A DNA stretch of 64,000 nucleotides from Acidobacteriota bacterium (lineage in GTDB: Bacteria; Acidobacteriota; Terriglobia; Terriglobales; Acidobacteriaceae): assembly GCA_016196065.1 (NCBI GenBank), contig JACPYL010000018.1, forward strand, positions 118,185 through 182,184, in the 5' to 3' direction. The notes under the pieces are model-generated. The model was not told the DNA's origin. It made no database searches and was given only the letters and a program-made list of their open reading frames with translations. A program made the position numbers and the translations under genes. Below are positions 1 to 10,130 of the stretch, piece after piece; position 1 is the first letter of the stretch; the number at the start of each line of letters is the position of its first letter.

Positions 1-2
1 TC

Positions 3-1688
3 AAGACTCTGACGCCTGAACTTGTTGACGACGTCGACATCCTGAACGGGCCATTCAGCGCCGCATATGGGGACTTCTCGGGACTGGGCGTAGTCCACAT
101 TCGCCTGAAAGAAGCTTTGCCCGACATTTTGACGGTGCGCATGCAAGGCGGATCCTTTGGCGCTTATCGCGGTTTCGTCGGCTACAGTCCGTCCTTGAAA
201 GACGCAGACGCGTTTATCGCGTACGAAGGATCGCATACCGACGGGCCGTTTATTAATCCCGGGCGCTACGGGCGAAATAATGTCACCGGCAACTATGCGC
301 GTCACTTGAGCGAAAAACAGTCACTGGGATTCAAGCTGAACGTGGGCACGAACGATTTTTATTCCTCGGGCCAAATTCCGCTGGATCAGGTAAGCGCGGC
401 AAAACTTGATCGCTTCGGATTTATCGATCCCTTCGATGGCGGCAGAGTTCGGCTCGGAACTTTCGGCACCTACTACAAGCGCGAGATGGCGAACGGTGAC
501 ATCCTGAAAGTCGAAGGCTTCGTGGGCCGATCACTCTTTGATCTCTACTCGAATTTCACCTTCTTTCTGAACGATCCGGTCAACGGTGACGAAATCCAGC
601 AGCATGACTCTCGATTGCAACAGGGAGTGAACGTGCAATATCTGCATCCTTACAAACTATTGGAACGCAGTGCACTGCTCACCATTGGATCCAATTTTCA
701 TGACAACCAGATCAACGTCGGCTTGCTGCATACCAAAGAGCGACAAGTACTGGACGTGACGACCAGTGCGCATGCCCACGTGACAAACGTGGCAGGCTAC
801 GCACAACAGGGAATCGACCTGATGCAGGGTCGGTTGCACTTCGACGGCGGCTTGCGCTTCGATTATTTTCGATTCGACGTCGACGATCATCTTGACCCCA
901 CACATTCCGGAATCGAGGGATCTGCGATTTTTCAGCCGAAAGCGAACGCTAGTTATACTCCGTCATTGCGCGTGCCTGTTACCTTCTTCGCCAGCTACGG
1001 ACGCGGCATCTCGAGCCAGGACGCGCGCGGCGTGGTGCGCCAGCCGCAGGCTCCGACAGTCGCGTCCACGGATTTCTACCAAGTGGGAACGTCCCATGTC
1101 CTGAAAACAATTTCGTTGAGCACGGATATATTCCTGATCGACCGCTCGAACGAGCAGGTCTACATTCCGGACGACGGCAGTTTGGAACTAAAAGGACCCA
1201 GCCGCTCCTACGGATGGGAAGCCAAGACGTCAGTCCCCATCACTCGTCACCTGGTTCTGAACGGCGGCTTCACGCAGGTGTCGAACGCGTTTTACCGGGG
1301 AACCTCACCACGCGAGTACGTTGACAGCGCGCCCCACTCGGTCGCGAACACCGGGTTAACCGTTTCCGCATGGCGCGGCTTCAACGGATCTTTGCGTTAT
1401 CGCCATGTCAGTGGATACATTCTGGACGGCCGGGACCCGAATAATCCGCTCAAGCGCGCCAGTGGGCTGGATATTGTGGATCTGAGCATGTCGAAACAGA
1501 TTCGTCATGGAGTTGATTTCAATTGCGCGATCGACAATCTCAATAACAAACGGTATTGGGAAACGCAGAACTATCTCGTCTCCCGGTTGCCGGGTGAAGA
1601 CCCCACTGGTGTAGCACGAATTCACGCGACACCTGGATCTCCGGTGGGCGTTACCGTCGGCCTCACGTTTCGCTTTGGAGAGAAATAA
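3..1688 (+). CDS. TonB-dependent outer-membrane receptor, 3' part (5' end outside window)
   Basis: The frame is already open at base 3, so the N terminus lies outside the window; 561 residues are visible. The first visible stretch (ILNGPFSAAYGD, then GVVHIRLKE) is the end of a TonB plug domain. The rest has the alternating aromatic/polar pattern of a 22-strand beta-barrel, ending in GLTFRFGEK, whose aromatic terminal strand is typical for BAM-assembled porins. Such receptors import scarce ligands using TonB energy. Nothing here identifies the ligand. The gene converges on the FecR-domain gene on the other strand. The ATG-less region near base 117 contains only a TTG inside the frame and is not a start. 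Confidence 0.85.
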   Translation, partial: KTLTPELVDDVDILNGPFSAAYGDFSGLGVVHIRLKEALPDILTVRMQGGSFGAYRGFVGYSPSLKDADAFIAYEGSHTDGPFINPGRYGRNNVTGNYARHLSEKQSLGFKLNVGTNDFYSSGQIPLDQVSAAKLDRFGFIDPFDGGRVRLGTFGTYYKREMANGDILKVEGFVGRSLFDLYSNFTFFLNDPVNGDEIQQHDSRLQQGVNVQYLHPYKLLERSALLTIGSNFHDNQINVGLLHTKERQVLDVTTSAHAHVTNVAGYAQQGIDLMQGRLHFDGGLRFDYFRFDVDDHLDPTHSGIEGSAIFQPKANASYTPSLRVPVTFFASYGRGISSQDARGVVRQPQAPTVASTDFYQVGTSHVLKTISLSTDIFLIDRSNEQVYIPDDGSLELKGPSRSYGWEAKTSVPITRHLVLNGGFTQVSNAFYRGTSPREYVDSAPHSVANTGLTVSAWRGFNGSLRYRHVSGYILDGRDPNNPLKRASGLDIVDLSMSKQIRHGVDFNCAIDNLNNKRYWETQNYLVSRLPGEDPTGVARIHATPGSPVGVTVGLTFRFGEK

Positions 1689-1716
1689 AAAAGGGCGGCG
1701 ATTGGGGACGCCGCCC
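1687..1716 (-). terminator. Intrinsic terminator of the FecR-domain gene
   Basis: Arms GGGCGGCG (1693-1700) and CGCCGCCC (1709-1716) pair perfectly around an 8-base loop. On the minus strand the stem is followed by TTTTTTATTT, a good U-tract. On the plus strand the stem is followed by AAAGAG, so it serves the minus-strand gene ending at 1738; it also lies just after the plus-strand receptor stop. Confidence 0.85.
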
Positions 1717-1737
1717 AAAGAGAACTGCTTACAATTC

Positions 1738-4263
1738 TTATCTTCCGCGATGCGGTCCACTGTTACCGCCAGAGGAACCGCCGCTGTGGCTGGGAGCGGA
1801 ATGTCCACCGCCGCCACCGCCACTCGGAGCCGTCCGTCCGCCGCCTCCGCCACCGCTGGGTGCAGGGCGTCCACCACCACCACCGCCGCCACTCGGAGCG
1901 GAACGCGCGCCGCCATAGTTGCCGCCACCGTTATTTCCGCGATAGCCTCCGCTCGATTCTGCGGAACGCGGAGTCACGATTGGCTGTCTCATATCGAGCG
2001 ACGGACGCGAAGTTTCGCGCCCGCTGTCGCGAGGAACTGACTGACGCCAGTTACCTGAGTCGCGCTGCGCGGATCCTGTGTTGCCTGCGGACCCACGATC
2101 GATCGATTCATTGCGCTCGGACGTCGACGGCATTCTGCGCCAATCGTTGCCGCTCTGCGAAGACTGAGGAGACGAACCCGAGTTGTTCGCAGGAGGACGG
2201 TCCGTGGAATTGCCACGCTCCGGCCTCGCTGGCGCCTCTGTCGAGTTTGTTCCTCGGTTCCCTGGCTCCGCGGTCCGGCCCCCTCTGCGCCAATCCTGGT
2301 TGCCGTTCCCGTTTCCTTGCTGAGCAGGACTTTGGTCGCGGCGGTCGACTGGAGTATTGATCCGTCCAGACGAATTGCCGTTATTCGACGAACCGCTCCC
2401 TGCATTTCCTTGTGGTGAGCCGGAATTTGGAGAACGTCTCCAGTCCGAATTGTTGCCACCAGTTTGCGTGCGTGGACCAGAATTCGGATTCACGGCCGTC
2501 CCGCCCTGCGCGTTGGGCTGCGTGGGCTGGCCCATCCGGCGCCAGTTCTGGTTCGAACCCTGGTTAGAGTTCGGGTTCGATCCGGAATTGATGTTTCCGC
2601 CGTTCGGCATTCGACCGTTCGTATTCTGGTTCGAACCGGTGCCCGAAACGTTCGGATTCTGCCGCGTTACGCCAGGATTTTCCAGCGTGCGGCCACCCGG
2701 CGTATTCGAACGAGGATTCTCGCCAGCAGTAGTGCGCTGATTGCCAACGATGGGGGTGAAGTGTCCATCGCGCTGAATTGCGTTGTGCACGTCGGCCGCT
2801 TCCCGGTCGAACGACTGTGTCCGCGCCGGAACATTTGCCCTGGTGCTGAAGAAACGCTCCGACTGACCTCCACGAGCTACGCTTGGAGGAGCCGCGCGAC
2901 GTTCCCCGGCCAACAAGCTTTCACGGTTCGGAACAACCGGCAGATTGCCGGCTACCATTCGACCGCCGCGGAATGCTTCGCGGGATATGGGCTGCGTGGT
3001 GATGCGTCCGCGTCCAAAATCATGCGACGGAACTGTAGAGACAGCCTGCCGCATGCGATCGTTTTCCATCGCAAGCCGCAAGTTGGAATAGCGGTTTCCA
3101 GTGCGCAGCGGAGGGATTGCCCCGTTGCGATAGTTGTAGACATTGTGGACGTTGTAAATGTTCACCACGTTGAAGCGCGAGCGGTATCCGCCCCACCACG
3201 GATAGAAGCCATCGCACGGACCGATGGGCAACCATCCCACCGAGCCGAAACCGATTCCGAACCCGCCTCCACCAAAACCGAAGAACGACACATATGCGGG
3301 CGCCCAGATCGGACGATAGTGGCGATACCCGTACGACTGCCCGGGCCACCATGCCCACGAATTTCCGTACATGAACCAGCGCCCGTAGTGATACGGCGCC
3401 CATCCCCAGGGCTCATACGAAACCCACGTCCATCCATAGTACGGTTCCCAGACCCAGCGTCCATCCCGATACGGAGCCCAATCGTGCGAGGCCGCGACAA
3501 TCCAGACATTGCCGTAGTCGGGAACATTCGTCCAGCGCCCGTAAGAGTCCAAGTCTTCCGTTCCCACGTAATAGCGGTTGGTGCGCGACCACGATTGCGC
3601 ATTGCGGATGGTACCGTCGCGATCGCTGGCCCAGCGGTCAAAATCGTCGCGTGAAGGAGCGTCGGCAACCTGGTAGTGCGTGTCGTTGCCAGTACCCGTA
3701 ACGGTAATCATCTGGCCGTTGCGAACATGCGTGCTGCCGCTGGGCGTGGCAATGTCGGCCTCGCCTTTGCGGACAATGACCTCAGCACGATCGTCAGAGA
3801 ACACGGTGATTTGGTACCGACCATCGGCGCGGCGCGGATGAACGGAAAGATTCGGAGCATCGATCTCGACGTCCGCTTCGCTGTCTTTCAAGACCGAGTA
3901 GCTGGCCAATCCACGGGAGAGCTGAATCTGAATCTGCTTGTTGCTCAAGTCCGTGATGTTGGCCTGGCTGCGCTCTTCAAGGCGCAGAATGTTGGCAAAG
4001 TCGAGCTGCACTTCAGTGCGCGCTCGTTCGGCGGTGGAGACGCGATCACCGGAAACGATGGGCGCGTTCAGCGCTGCGGTCGCCCAATCGCCCGAGTCTC
4101 CGCGCTGGGTGGAAACGTCGCCGTGAATGAGACTGACGCGCGCCACGCCGGAGTTCGATTGAGTCGGCTCGGCTTGCGCCGGCTCGGATTGCGCCAGTGC
4201 ACTGGTTGCGCTCGAGATCAGGATCAGCAATGCTGCCAGCCCTGTGATCAGTCTGAATTTCAT
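1738..4263 (-). CDS. Exported FecR-domain protein with DUF6600-like W/Y-rich region and low-complexity tail
   Basis: 841 residues starting at the ATG at 4263, which has GGAGG seven bases upstream; an in-frame upstream extension to 4326 lacks support. Residues 1-25 are a signal peptide (MKFRLITGLAALLILIS, cut near ALAQ). Residues about 38-188 form a FecR-type domain (GDVSTQRG, SGDRVSTAERARTEV, VRNGQMITV). Residues about 248-314 are a dense Trp/Tyr/Gly region (VWEPYYGWTWVSYEPWGWAPY) as in DUF6600 proteins. The last third is Asn/Gly/Ser/Arg-rich, with five (N/D)WRR-type motifs about 30-50 residues apart, and closes with three poly-Gly/APS repeats. The family is common in Acidobacteriota; its role is unknown. 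FecR domains in this exported form are unlikely to be anti-sigma factors because no transmembrane helix follows a cytoplasmic segment. Confidence 0.75.
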   Translation of the reverse strand: MKFRLITGLAALLILISSATSALAQSEPAQAEPTQSNSGVARVSLIHGDVSTQRGDSGDWATAALNAPIVSGDRVSTAERARTEVQLDFANILRLEERSQANITDLSNKQIQIQLSRGLASYSVLKDSEADVEIDAPNLSVHPRRADGRYQITVFSDDRAEVIVRKGEADIATPSGSTHVRNGQMITVTGTGNDTHYQVADAPSRDDFDRWASDRDGTIRNAQSWSRTNRYYVGTEDLDSYGRWTNVPDYGNVWIVAASHDWAPYRDGRWVWEPYYGWTWVSYEPWGWAPYHYGRWFMYGNSWAWWPGQSYGYRHYRPIWAPAYVSFFGFGGGGFGIGFGSVGWLPIGPCDGFYPWWGGYRSRFNVVNIYNVHNVYNYRNGAIPPLRTGNRYSNLRLAMENDRMRQAVSTVPSHDFGRGRITTQPISREAFRGGRMVAGNLPVVPNRESLLAGERRAAPPSVARGGQSERFFSTRANVPARTQSFDREAADVHNAIQRDGHFTPIVGNQRTTAGENPRSNTPGGRTLENPGVTRQNPNVSGTGSNQNTNGRMPNGGNINSGSNPNSNQGSNQNWRRMGQPTQPNAQGGTAVNPNSGPRTQTGGNNSDWRRSPNSGSPQGNAGSGSSNNGNSSGRINTPVDRRDQSPAQQGNGNGNQDWRRGGRTAEPGNRGTNSTEAPARPERGNSTDRPPANNSGSSPQSSQSGNDWRRMPSTSERNESIDRGSAGNTGSAQRDSGNWRQSVPRDSGRETSRPSLDMRQPIVTPRSAESSGGYRGNNGGGNYGGARSAPSGGGGGGGRPAPSGGGGGGRTAPSGGGGGGHSAPSHSGGSSGGNSGPHRGR
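1750..1935 (-). repeat. Tandem Gly-tract / APS repeats at the C terminus of the FecR-domain protein
   Basis: The coding sequence contains three near copies of a unit encoding (A/T)PSGGGGGG followed by R/H and S/T/P. On the plus strand this reads as runs of ccaccgccgcc. The repeats lie inside the coding frame, so slippage there would change the length of the Gly tract. Confidence 0.7.
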
Positions 4264-4471
4264 AAGTACCTCCGCCCTTGCGGGAAACTTTGCAGTTCGG
4301 TTAATGCAGGGGGAGGGCCAAAACACCGGACACCATTACTGTCTTATTTTCAATACGTTGTGGACTTCCTGGCCTTGAAAAAAATGGCTCTTGGTGGCCC
4401 GAATCCACCGCTGTGGTGGTTTTCAACCAGGTTGAAGACTTCCGAGCTAGGCGATCGGTGTTCGCGACCTC

Positions 4472-4508
4472 TTGACACTAATCTATATTTCTGCAATTAT
4501 CGAAATAT
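4472..4508 (+). promoter_or_regulatory. Promoter and candidate ArsR operator overlapping the arsR start
   Basis: A perfect -35 TTGACA (4472-4477) is followed after 17 bases by AATTAT (4495-4500, 4/6 match to TATAAT). A 7-base inverted repeat ATATTTC (4485-4491) / GAAATAT (4502-4508), with a 10-base spacer, straddles this -10 and reaches into the arsR ATG at 4507. The expected transcription start is at about 4507, which would make arsR leaderless; no Shine-Dalgarno is seen upstream. Dyads over the core promoter are usual for autorepressing ArsR proteins. That ArsR binds here is inferred. Confidence 0.65.
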
Positions 4509-4860
4509 GTCGTCCGTCGTCCAAACCAACGCGCAACAAGTCGCAAAATATGCCGATATGTTTTCGGCCATGGGCACCGAGGCTCGACTCCGCATCATGC
4601 AACTGCTCCTCGCCGCCCATCCCGACGGTCTGGTCGTCACTGAAATCCAGGAAGAACTCGATATCCCGAACTCGACCCTGTCCCACCACCTCGACAAGTT
4701 GAGGAATGAGGACTTGGTGCAAGTGCGCCGCGAAGGCACATTCCTGCGCTACACCGCGAACACCGAGGCGCTTCGGGAAATCCTCCAATTTCTGTACGCG
4801 GAATGCTGTACCCGCAATCGAGCGGTCAAACCGCAAGAAATCGTTTCACTCTGTAAATAG
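4507..4860 (+). CDS. arsR: ArsR/SmtB-family arsenic-responsive repressor
   Basis: 117 residues. Winged-helix DNA-binding domain with recognition helix around IPNSTLSHHLDKLRNEDLV (residues 53-71) and wing REGTFLRYTA (75-84). The classic ELCVCDL metal site of the E. coli type is absent. Instead there is a vicinal pair C100-C101 (YAECCTR) and C116 near the C terminus, resembling the C-terminal As(III) site of Acidithiobacillus ferrooxidans ArsR. First gene of the ars operon; arsM follows after 11 bases. It probably represses its own promoter until As(III) binds. The frame is open far upstream (to 3676), but that part is antisense to the FecR gene; the ATG at 4507 gives the normal family length. 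Confidence 0.9.
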   Translation: MSSVVQTNAQQVAKYADMFSAMGTEARLRIMQLLLAAHPDGLVVTEIQEELDIPNSTLSHHLDKLRNEDLVQVRREGTFLRYTANTEALREILQFLYAECCTRNRAVKPQEIVSLCK

Positions 4861-4871
4861 GAGATTCCAAC

Positions 4872-5729
4872 ATGGCAGGCACCAACATTAAAGAAGTCGT
4901 CAAAGAAAAATACGGTCAAGCCGCCCTCCGCGTGAAGACTGGCGGCAGTAGTTGCTGCGGCGCCGCGCCGGCCAGCGGACTGTCGTGTGATCCGATCACT
5001 TCCAACCTCTATAACGCTGCGGAAGCCGGGCAGATTCCCGAGGAAGCTCTGCTGGCTTCCCTGGGATGCGGCAACCCAACGGCGTTGGCCAGGCTGAATT
5101 CCGGCGAGACAGTGCTCGATCTTGGCTCCGGTGGAGGGATCGATGTCCTGCTGTCGGCACGGCGAGTGGGGCCGACTGGTAAGGCATTTGGCCTGGACAT
5201 GACCGACGAGATGCTGGCTCTTGCCAACGAAAACAAACTTAAGGCGGGTGCGGAGAATGTTGAGTTTCTGAAAGGCGAGATTGAAAATATCCCGCTGCCT
5301 GACAACTCGGTGGACGTCATCATTTCCAACTGCGTGATCAATCTCTCTGCGGACAAGGACCGCGTGCTACGAGAGGCGTTCCGCGTGTTGAAACCCGGCG
5401 GGCGCTTTGCGGTTTCCGATGTTGTCACTCGCGGCACGATTGCGGAAGAAGTAAGGAAGAGCATTCTCTTGTGGGTGGGCTGCATTGCCGGAGCCCTGGA
5501 CGAGAACGAGTACCGCGCAAAACTCTCCGCCGCAGGCTTTGAGCATGTCGAAATCGAACCCACGCGAGTCTACAAAGTGGAAGAAGCGCGCGACTTTCTT
5601 ACGTCGGCCGGGATCGATGTGGACGCAATCGCCGGGCAAGTGGACGAAAAGTTTATGAGTGCTTTCGTGCGCGCAGTAAAACCGAAGCCGGCAGAGGTTC
5701 CCTGTTGTGGTCCAACCTGCTGCAACTAG
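4872..5729 (+). CDS. arsM: Arsenite S-adenosylmethionine methyltransferase
   Basis: 285 residues with a GGAG ribosome site eight bases before the ATG. SAM-binding motif VLDLGSGGGIDVLLSA (about 76-91) and post-motif LDMTDEML. The conserved As-binding cysteines are recognisable in the contexts SCDP, SNCVINLS and VGCIAGAL, with additional pairs SSCCGA near the N terminus and PCCGPTCC at the very end. The enzyme methylates As(III) to mono- and dimethyl arsenicals in the cytoplasm, a detoxifying and volatilising step. Its position between arsR and arsC places it under arsenic control. The Cys-rich N- and C-terminal extensions are common in bacterial ArsM and probably help to bind arsenic. Confidence 0.95.
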   Translation: MAGTNIKEVVKEKYGQAALRVKTGGSSCCGAAPASGLSCDPITSNLYNAAEAGQIPEEALLASLGCGNPTALARLNSGETVLDLGSGGGIDVLLSARRVGPTGKAFGLDMTDEMLALANENKLKAGAENVEFLKGEIENIPLPDNSVDVIISNCVINLSADKDRVLREAFRVLKPGGRFAVSDVVTRGTIAEEVRKSILLWVGCIAGALDENEYRAKLSAAGFEHVEIEPTRVYKVEEARDFLTSAGIDVDAIAGQVDEKFMSAFVRAVKPKPAEVPCCGPTCCN

Positions 5730-5747
5730 GCGCAGACAGAGATCGTC

Positions 5748-6242
5748 ATGAACGCACACTTCAACGCTTTGTTTCTTTGCACGGGAAACTCCGCCCGCTC
5801 CATCATGGCGGAAGCTCTCCTGAATCACAGGGGTAACGCCCAATTCACTGCTTACAGCGCAGGCAGTCATCCCGCGGGACAAGTGCGCCCGGAAGCGCTA
5901 AGGCAGCTCGAAAGTGCGAGCATCTCTGCAGCCGGTCTGCGGAGCAAGAGCTGGGATGAATTTGTCCGCCCCGGCGCACCCGTTATGAACTTCGTATTTA
6001 CCGTCTGTGACAACGCAGCCAACGAAATGTGCCCGGTCTGGCCCGGTCAACCGATGACCGCACACTGGGGGATTCCGGACCCCGCAGCGGTGAAAGGCGA
6101 GGCCGCCGAAATCGAGCGCGCGTTTCGCAACGCGTTCTTCCTCCTCGACCGCCGCATCGGATTGTTTCTTTCTCTCCCGTTAACGACCTTGGACAGTCTT
6201 GCATTGAAGAAGGCCGTTGACGAAATCGGACGCCAGCCGTGA
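5748..6242 (+). CDS. arsC: Arsenate reductase, low-molecular-weight phosphatase family
   Basis: 164 residues. The P-loop CTGNSARS (C-x5-R, residues 11-18) is the LMW protein-tyrosine-phosphatase signature used by thioredoxin-coupled ArsC. The resolving region [18 protein letters not shown] supplies the further redox cysteines, and WGIPDPA carries the general-acid Asp. It reduces As(V) to As(III), the substrate of ArsM and Acr3. The C-terminal 25 residues go slightly beyond the pI258-type enzyme. Its TGA overlaps the GTG of acr3 (GTGA), indicating translational coupling. Confidence 0.92.
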   Translation: MNAHFNALFLCTGNSARSIMAEALLNHRGNAQFTAYSAGSHPAGQVRPEALRQLESASISAAGLRSKSWDEFVRPGAPVMNFVFTVCDNAANEMCPVWPGQPMTAHWGIPDPAAVKGEAAEIERAFRNAFFLLDRRIGLFLSLPLTTLDSLALKKAVDEIGRQP

Positions 6243-7318
6243 GCACAAGCAACCGCCTCAGTTTTCTGGACCGCTATCTCACCGCCTGGATATTTGCCGC
6301 GATGGCGCTCGGCGTGACTTTGGGATGGCTTGCCCCCGGCATCGTTCCCTTCCTCAATGGCTTCAGCATTGGTACCACTTCGATTCCGATCGCGGTGGGA
6401 CTCATCGTGATGATGTATCCGCCATTCACAAAGGTGCGGTATGAGGAATTGCACGAAGTCTTCCGCAACAAAATCGTGCTCGGTTTATCCCTGATTCAGA
6501 ACTGGATAATCGGGCCGGTTCTGATGTTCATATTGGCAGTCGTGTTTCTGCGCGGATACCCGGAATACATGGCGGGCCTGATCATGATCGGCCTGGCGCG
6601 CTGCATTGCGATGGTGATCGTGTGGAACGAACTCGCAAAAGGCGACACGGAATATGCCGCTGGGCTGGTGGCATTCAACTCGGTTTTTCAGGTCCTTTTC
6701 TATTCGCTTTACGCCTGGATCTTCATCACGTTGCTTCCCGCCAAGCTCGGCCTTCAAGGCGCCGTGGTTCATGTCTCGATGGGGGCGATCGCAAAAAGCG
6801 TTTTCATCTACCTTGGCATTCCTTTTCTTGCTGGCATGCTTACCCGCGTTGTCCTTCTAAGAACAAAAGGACGCGAGTGGTATGACCACAACTTCATTCC
6901 GCGCGTGAGTCCCCTGACGTTGCTCGCCCTCCTGTTCACCATCGTCGTGATGTTCTCTCTTAAGGGTGATTACATCGTGCGGCTGCCGTTCGATGTCCTT
7001 CGGATAGCCCTACCGCTCCTGATCTATTTTGTGGTGATGTTCCTCGTCTCGTTCTATATGGGGAGGAAGCTGGGAGCCGACTACTCGAAAACCGCCACGC
7101 TCGCCTTCACTGCTGCGTCGAATAATTTCGAACTGGCAATCGCCGTCGCGGTCTCGGTGTTTGGCATCAACTCGGGAGCAGCGTTCGCGGCTGTCATTGG
7201 TCCACTCGTCGAAGTGCCGGTGATGATCGCCTTAGTGAATGTAGCGCTTCATTTTCAGCGTCGCTATTTTCCGGCTTCGAAAGTGGGCGCGACCGAGATG
7301 GTGGGTTCCGCGAGGTAG
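6239..7318 (+). CDS. acr3: Arsenite efflux transporter, ACR3 family
   Basis: 359 residues with about ten hydrophobic helices. The conserved [15 protein letters not shown] segment carries the essential Cys of Acr3 permeases, and [13 protein letters not shown] carries the conserved Glu late in the protein; [19 protein letters not shown] is the other family signature. It exports As(III) from the cytoplasm. The GTG start at 6239 overlaps the arsC stop by four bases. It is the last ars gene and converges on the response-regulator gene with only 16 bases between. Confidence 0.93.
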   Translation: MSTSNRLSFLDRYLTAWIFAAMALGVTLGWLAPGIVPFLNGFSIGTTSIPIAVGLIVMMYPPFTKVRYEELHEVFRNKIVLGLSLIQNWIIGPVLMFILAVVFLRGYPEYMAGLIMIGLARCIAMVIVWNELAKGDTEYAAGLVAFNSVFQVLFYSLYAWIFITLLPAKLGLQGAVVHVSMGAIAKSVFIYLGIPFLAGMLTRVVLLRTKGREWYDHNFIPRVSPLTLLALLFTIVVMFSLKGDYIVRLPFDVLRIALPLLIYFVVMFLVSFYMGRKLGADYSKTATLAFTAASNNFELAIAVAVSVFGINSGAAFAAVIGPLVEVPVMIALVNVALHFQRRYFPASKVGATEMVGSAR

Positions 7319-7334
7319 GCCAACCGCCCCAGTG

Positions 7335-8702
<1,368 letters not shown>

Positions 8703-8741
8703 ATTTTAGATTTCTACAGAGCTATGTCGAAATTCACTTTC

Positions 8742-8763
8742 GAGACGTGGCAAGCCGCGTCTC
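8742..8763. repeat. REP-like palindrome (GAGACG..CGTCTC)
   Basis: Arms GAGACGTGGC (8742-8751) and GCCGCGTCTC (8754-8763) pair 9 of 10 around AA. It sits between the kinase and regulator genes and touches the kinase stop codon. I recall near-identical GAGACGCGGC palindromes as dispersed repeats in Acidobacteriota genomes; this is memory, not a search. Confidence 0.55.
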
Positions 8764-10070
8764 TACGCAGGCTGTTCACCACTTTCCTCGAGCGGGAAGA
8801 AGATCACGAACGACGCTCCACCCTGTTCTCCCTTCTCCACTCGGATGCTCCCATGATGGCCGTCGATGATCTTTGACACAATCGATAGTCCCAACCCGAC
8901 ACCTGTCTTCTTCGTCGTCACAAAGGGATTAAAGATCTCCTCGCGCAGGTTGTCGGGAATGCCGGGGCCGCTATCCGTAAGACGAACGATTATTCCATTT
9001 TTGTCGTTCTGCGCTGCTGGCGCCGCTTCGACTCGCAAAGTGCCGCCATTCTCTTCCATCGCCTCATGAGCATTCTGTATCAGGTTAATGAATGCCTGTT
9101 CACACAGGCTCTCGTCGAGCGGAACCATCGGCAGGTCGCTGGCATATCTCCGCTCCACTTGCACGGGCTTGCCTTTCCAGTGGTCGCTGACTCTTTTCAG
9201 CACGCGATCCAACAGGTCAGTCAAATTCACTGTGTGCAGTTCAGCATGTAGAGGACGGGCGAAGTTCAAGAACTGGGTCACGAGCGCGCTGAGCCGGTTC
9301 ACCTCGGTTGAAATGTAGCCTGCCAGCTCGCGTGAGAGTTCATCCGCGCCCTGTAATTTCTGCGTCAACATCTCCGCAGAACCTTTGATGACGCCCAGCG
9401 GATTGCGGATTTCGTGCGCGAGGCCTGCGGATAGCTGTCCAAGCGCGGCCAGGCGTTCGGACCGGCGCGCTTCGGCCTGCGCCCGCTTCAACTGGAGGTT
9501 CGTTCCAGCAAGCTCTTCGGCAAGGTCCTGATAGCGCCGTGTCTGACGCCGGCTTTCCTGCGCGAAACGATTCACCAGCATCGCAGCGAGAAAGAAGAAC
9601 ATGATGCGCAGAGCGAGCTGCGCGAAACCGGCGTCGTTGATGTCATATTCCTGCAACGCCGGGTAGAGATACGAGCAGTAGACGGCAGACGACAGGGCGG
9701 TCCACGCGAGAGTCATCCACGGTCCGAAATACAACGCGGCAGTCACAACCGGCAGGTAGTAGATCGGATAGTAGCTGCTGTTGATTCCAACTTCACCGGT
9801 GTGTCCGATGAGAATCGTTGCCAGAATGATTTTGAGGACAACAACGCCAAACACGCCCTGTTTAGGAAAGCGCCGGATCAACTGTCCTTCGAACAACTGG
9901 ACAATTCCAATCGCCAGTAGCGTGATCTGTTTGTGCCACTCTCCGCGAGGAGGCAAGAAGGCGAGACCGACTAGGAACGCCATCAAGACGCCGTCCAGCC
10001 AGTCGAACCGCCTGGAACGCACCTCGGGGATGAATGGTTCTGAAGCCACGCAGCTTCCATCCAACCGCAC
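8763..10070 (-). CDS. Membrane sensor histidine kinase partnering the NtrC-type regulator
   Basis: About 435 residues from the GTG at 10070, chosen because GGAGGGG lies five bases upstream; an in-frame TTG at 10088 would add six residues but lacks a ribosome site. Residues about 25-165 hold several membrane helices with no recognisable sensor fold, then a coiled segment (LAEELAGTNLQLKRAQAEARRSE), the HisKA H-box LSAGLAHEIRNPLG, and the HATPase boxes NLIQNAHEA (N), DSGPGIP (G1), FVTTK and GVGLGLSI (G2). It autophosphorylates on the H-box His and passes phosphate to the regulator at 7335-8702. The signal sensed is unknown. Confidence 0.88.
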   Translation of the reverse strand: MRLDGSCVASEPFIPEVRSRRFDWLDGVLMAFLVGLAFLPPRGEWHKQITLLAIGIVQLFEGQLIRRFPKQGVFGVVVLKIILATILIGHTGEVGINSSYYPIYYLPVVTAALYFGPWMTLAWTALSSAVYCSYLYPALQEYDINDAGFAQLALRIMFFFLAAMLVNRFAQESRRQTRRYQDLAEELAGTNLQLKRAQAEARRSERLAALGQLSAGLAHEIRNPLGVIKGSAEMLTQKLQGADELSRELAGYISTEVNRLSALVTQFLNFARPLHAELHTVNLTDLLDRVLKRVSDHWKGKPVQVERRYASDLPMVPLDESLCEQAFINLIQNAHEAMEENGGTLRVEAAPAAQNDKNGIIVRLTDSGPGIPDNLREEIFNPFVTTKKTGVGLGLSIVSKIIDGHHGSIRVEKGEQGGASFVIFFPLEESGEQPA

Positions 10071-10130
10071 AAACCCCTCCGGCGTCAATTCGCCGCATCT
10101 AGCTGCTTACCATTGAAGAGAGAAGGAGGA

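Noticed and set aside
1750..1935. Short repeats resembling a CRISPR-like array
   Set aside because: They are in-frame Gly/APS codons of the FecR-domain protein, without unique spacers.
2464..3654. Long plus-strand frame of about 396 codons
   Set aside because: It is fully antisense to the FecR-domain gene, whose signal peptide, domains and terminator are clear. Its Arg/Pro-rich translation is typical of an antisense shadow of GC-rich DNA.
3676..4506. Upstream extension of the arsR frame
   Set aside because: Antisense to the 5' part of the FecR gene, and the arsR ATG at 4507 gives the normal family length and follows a strong promoter.
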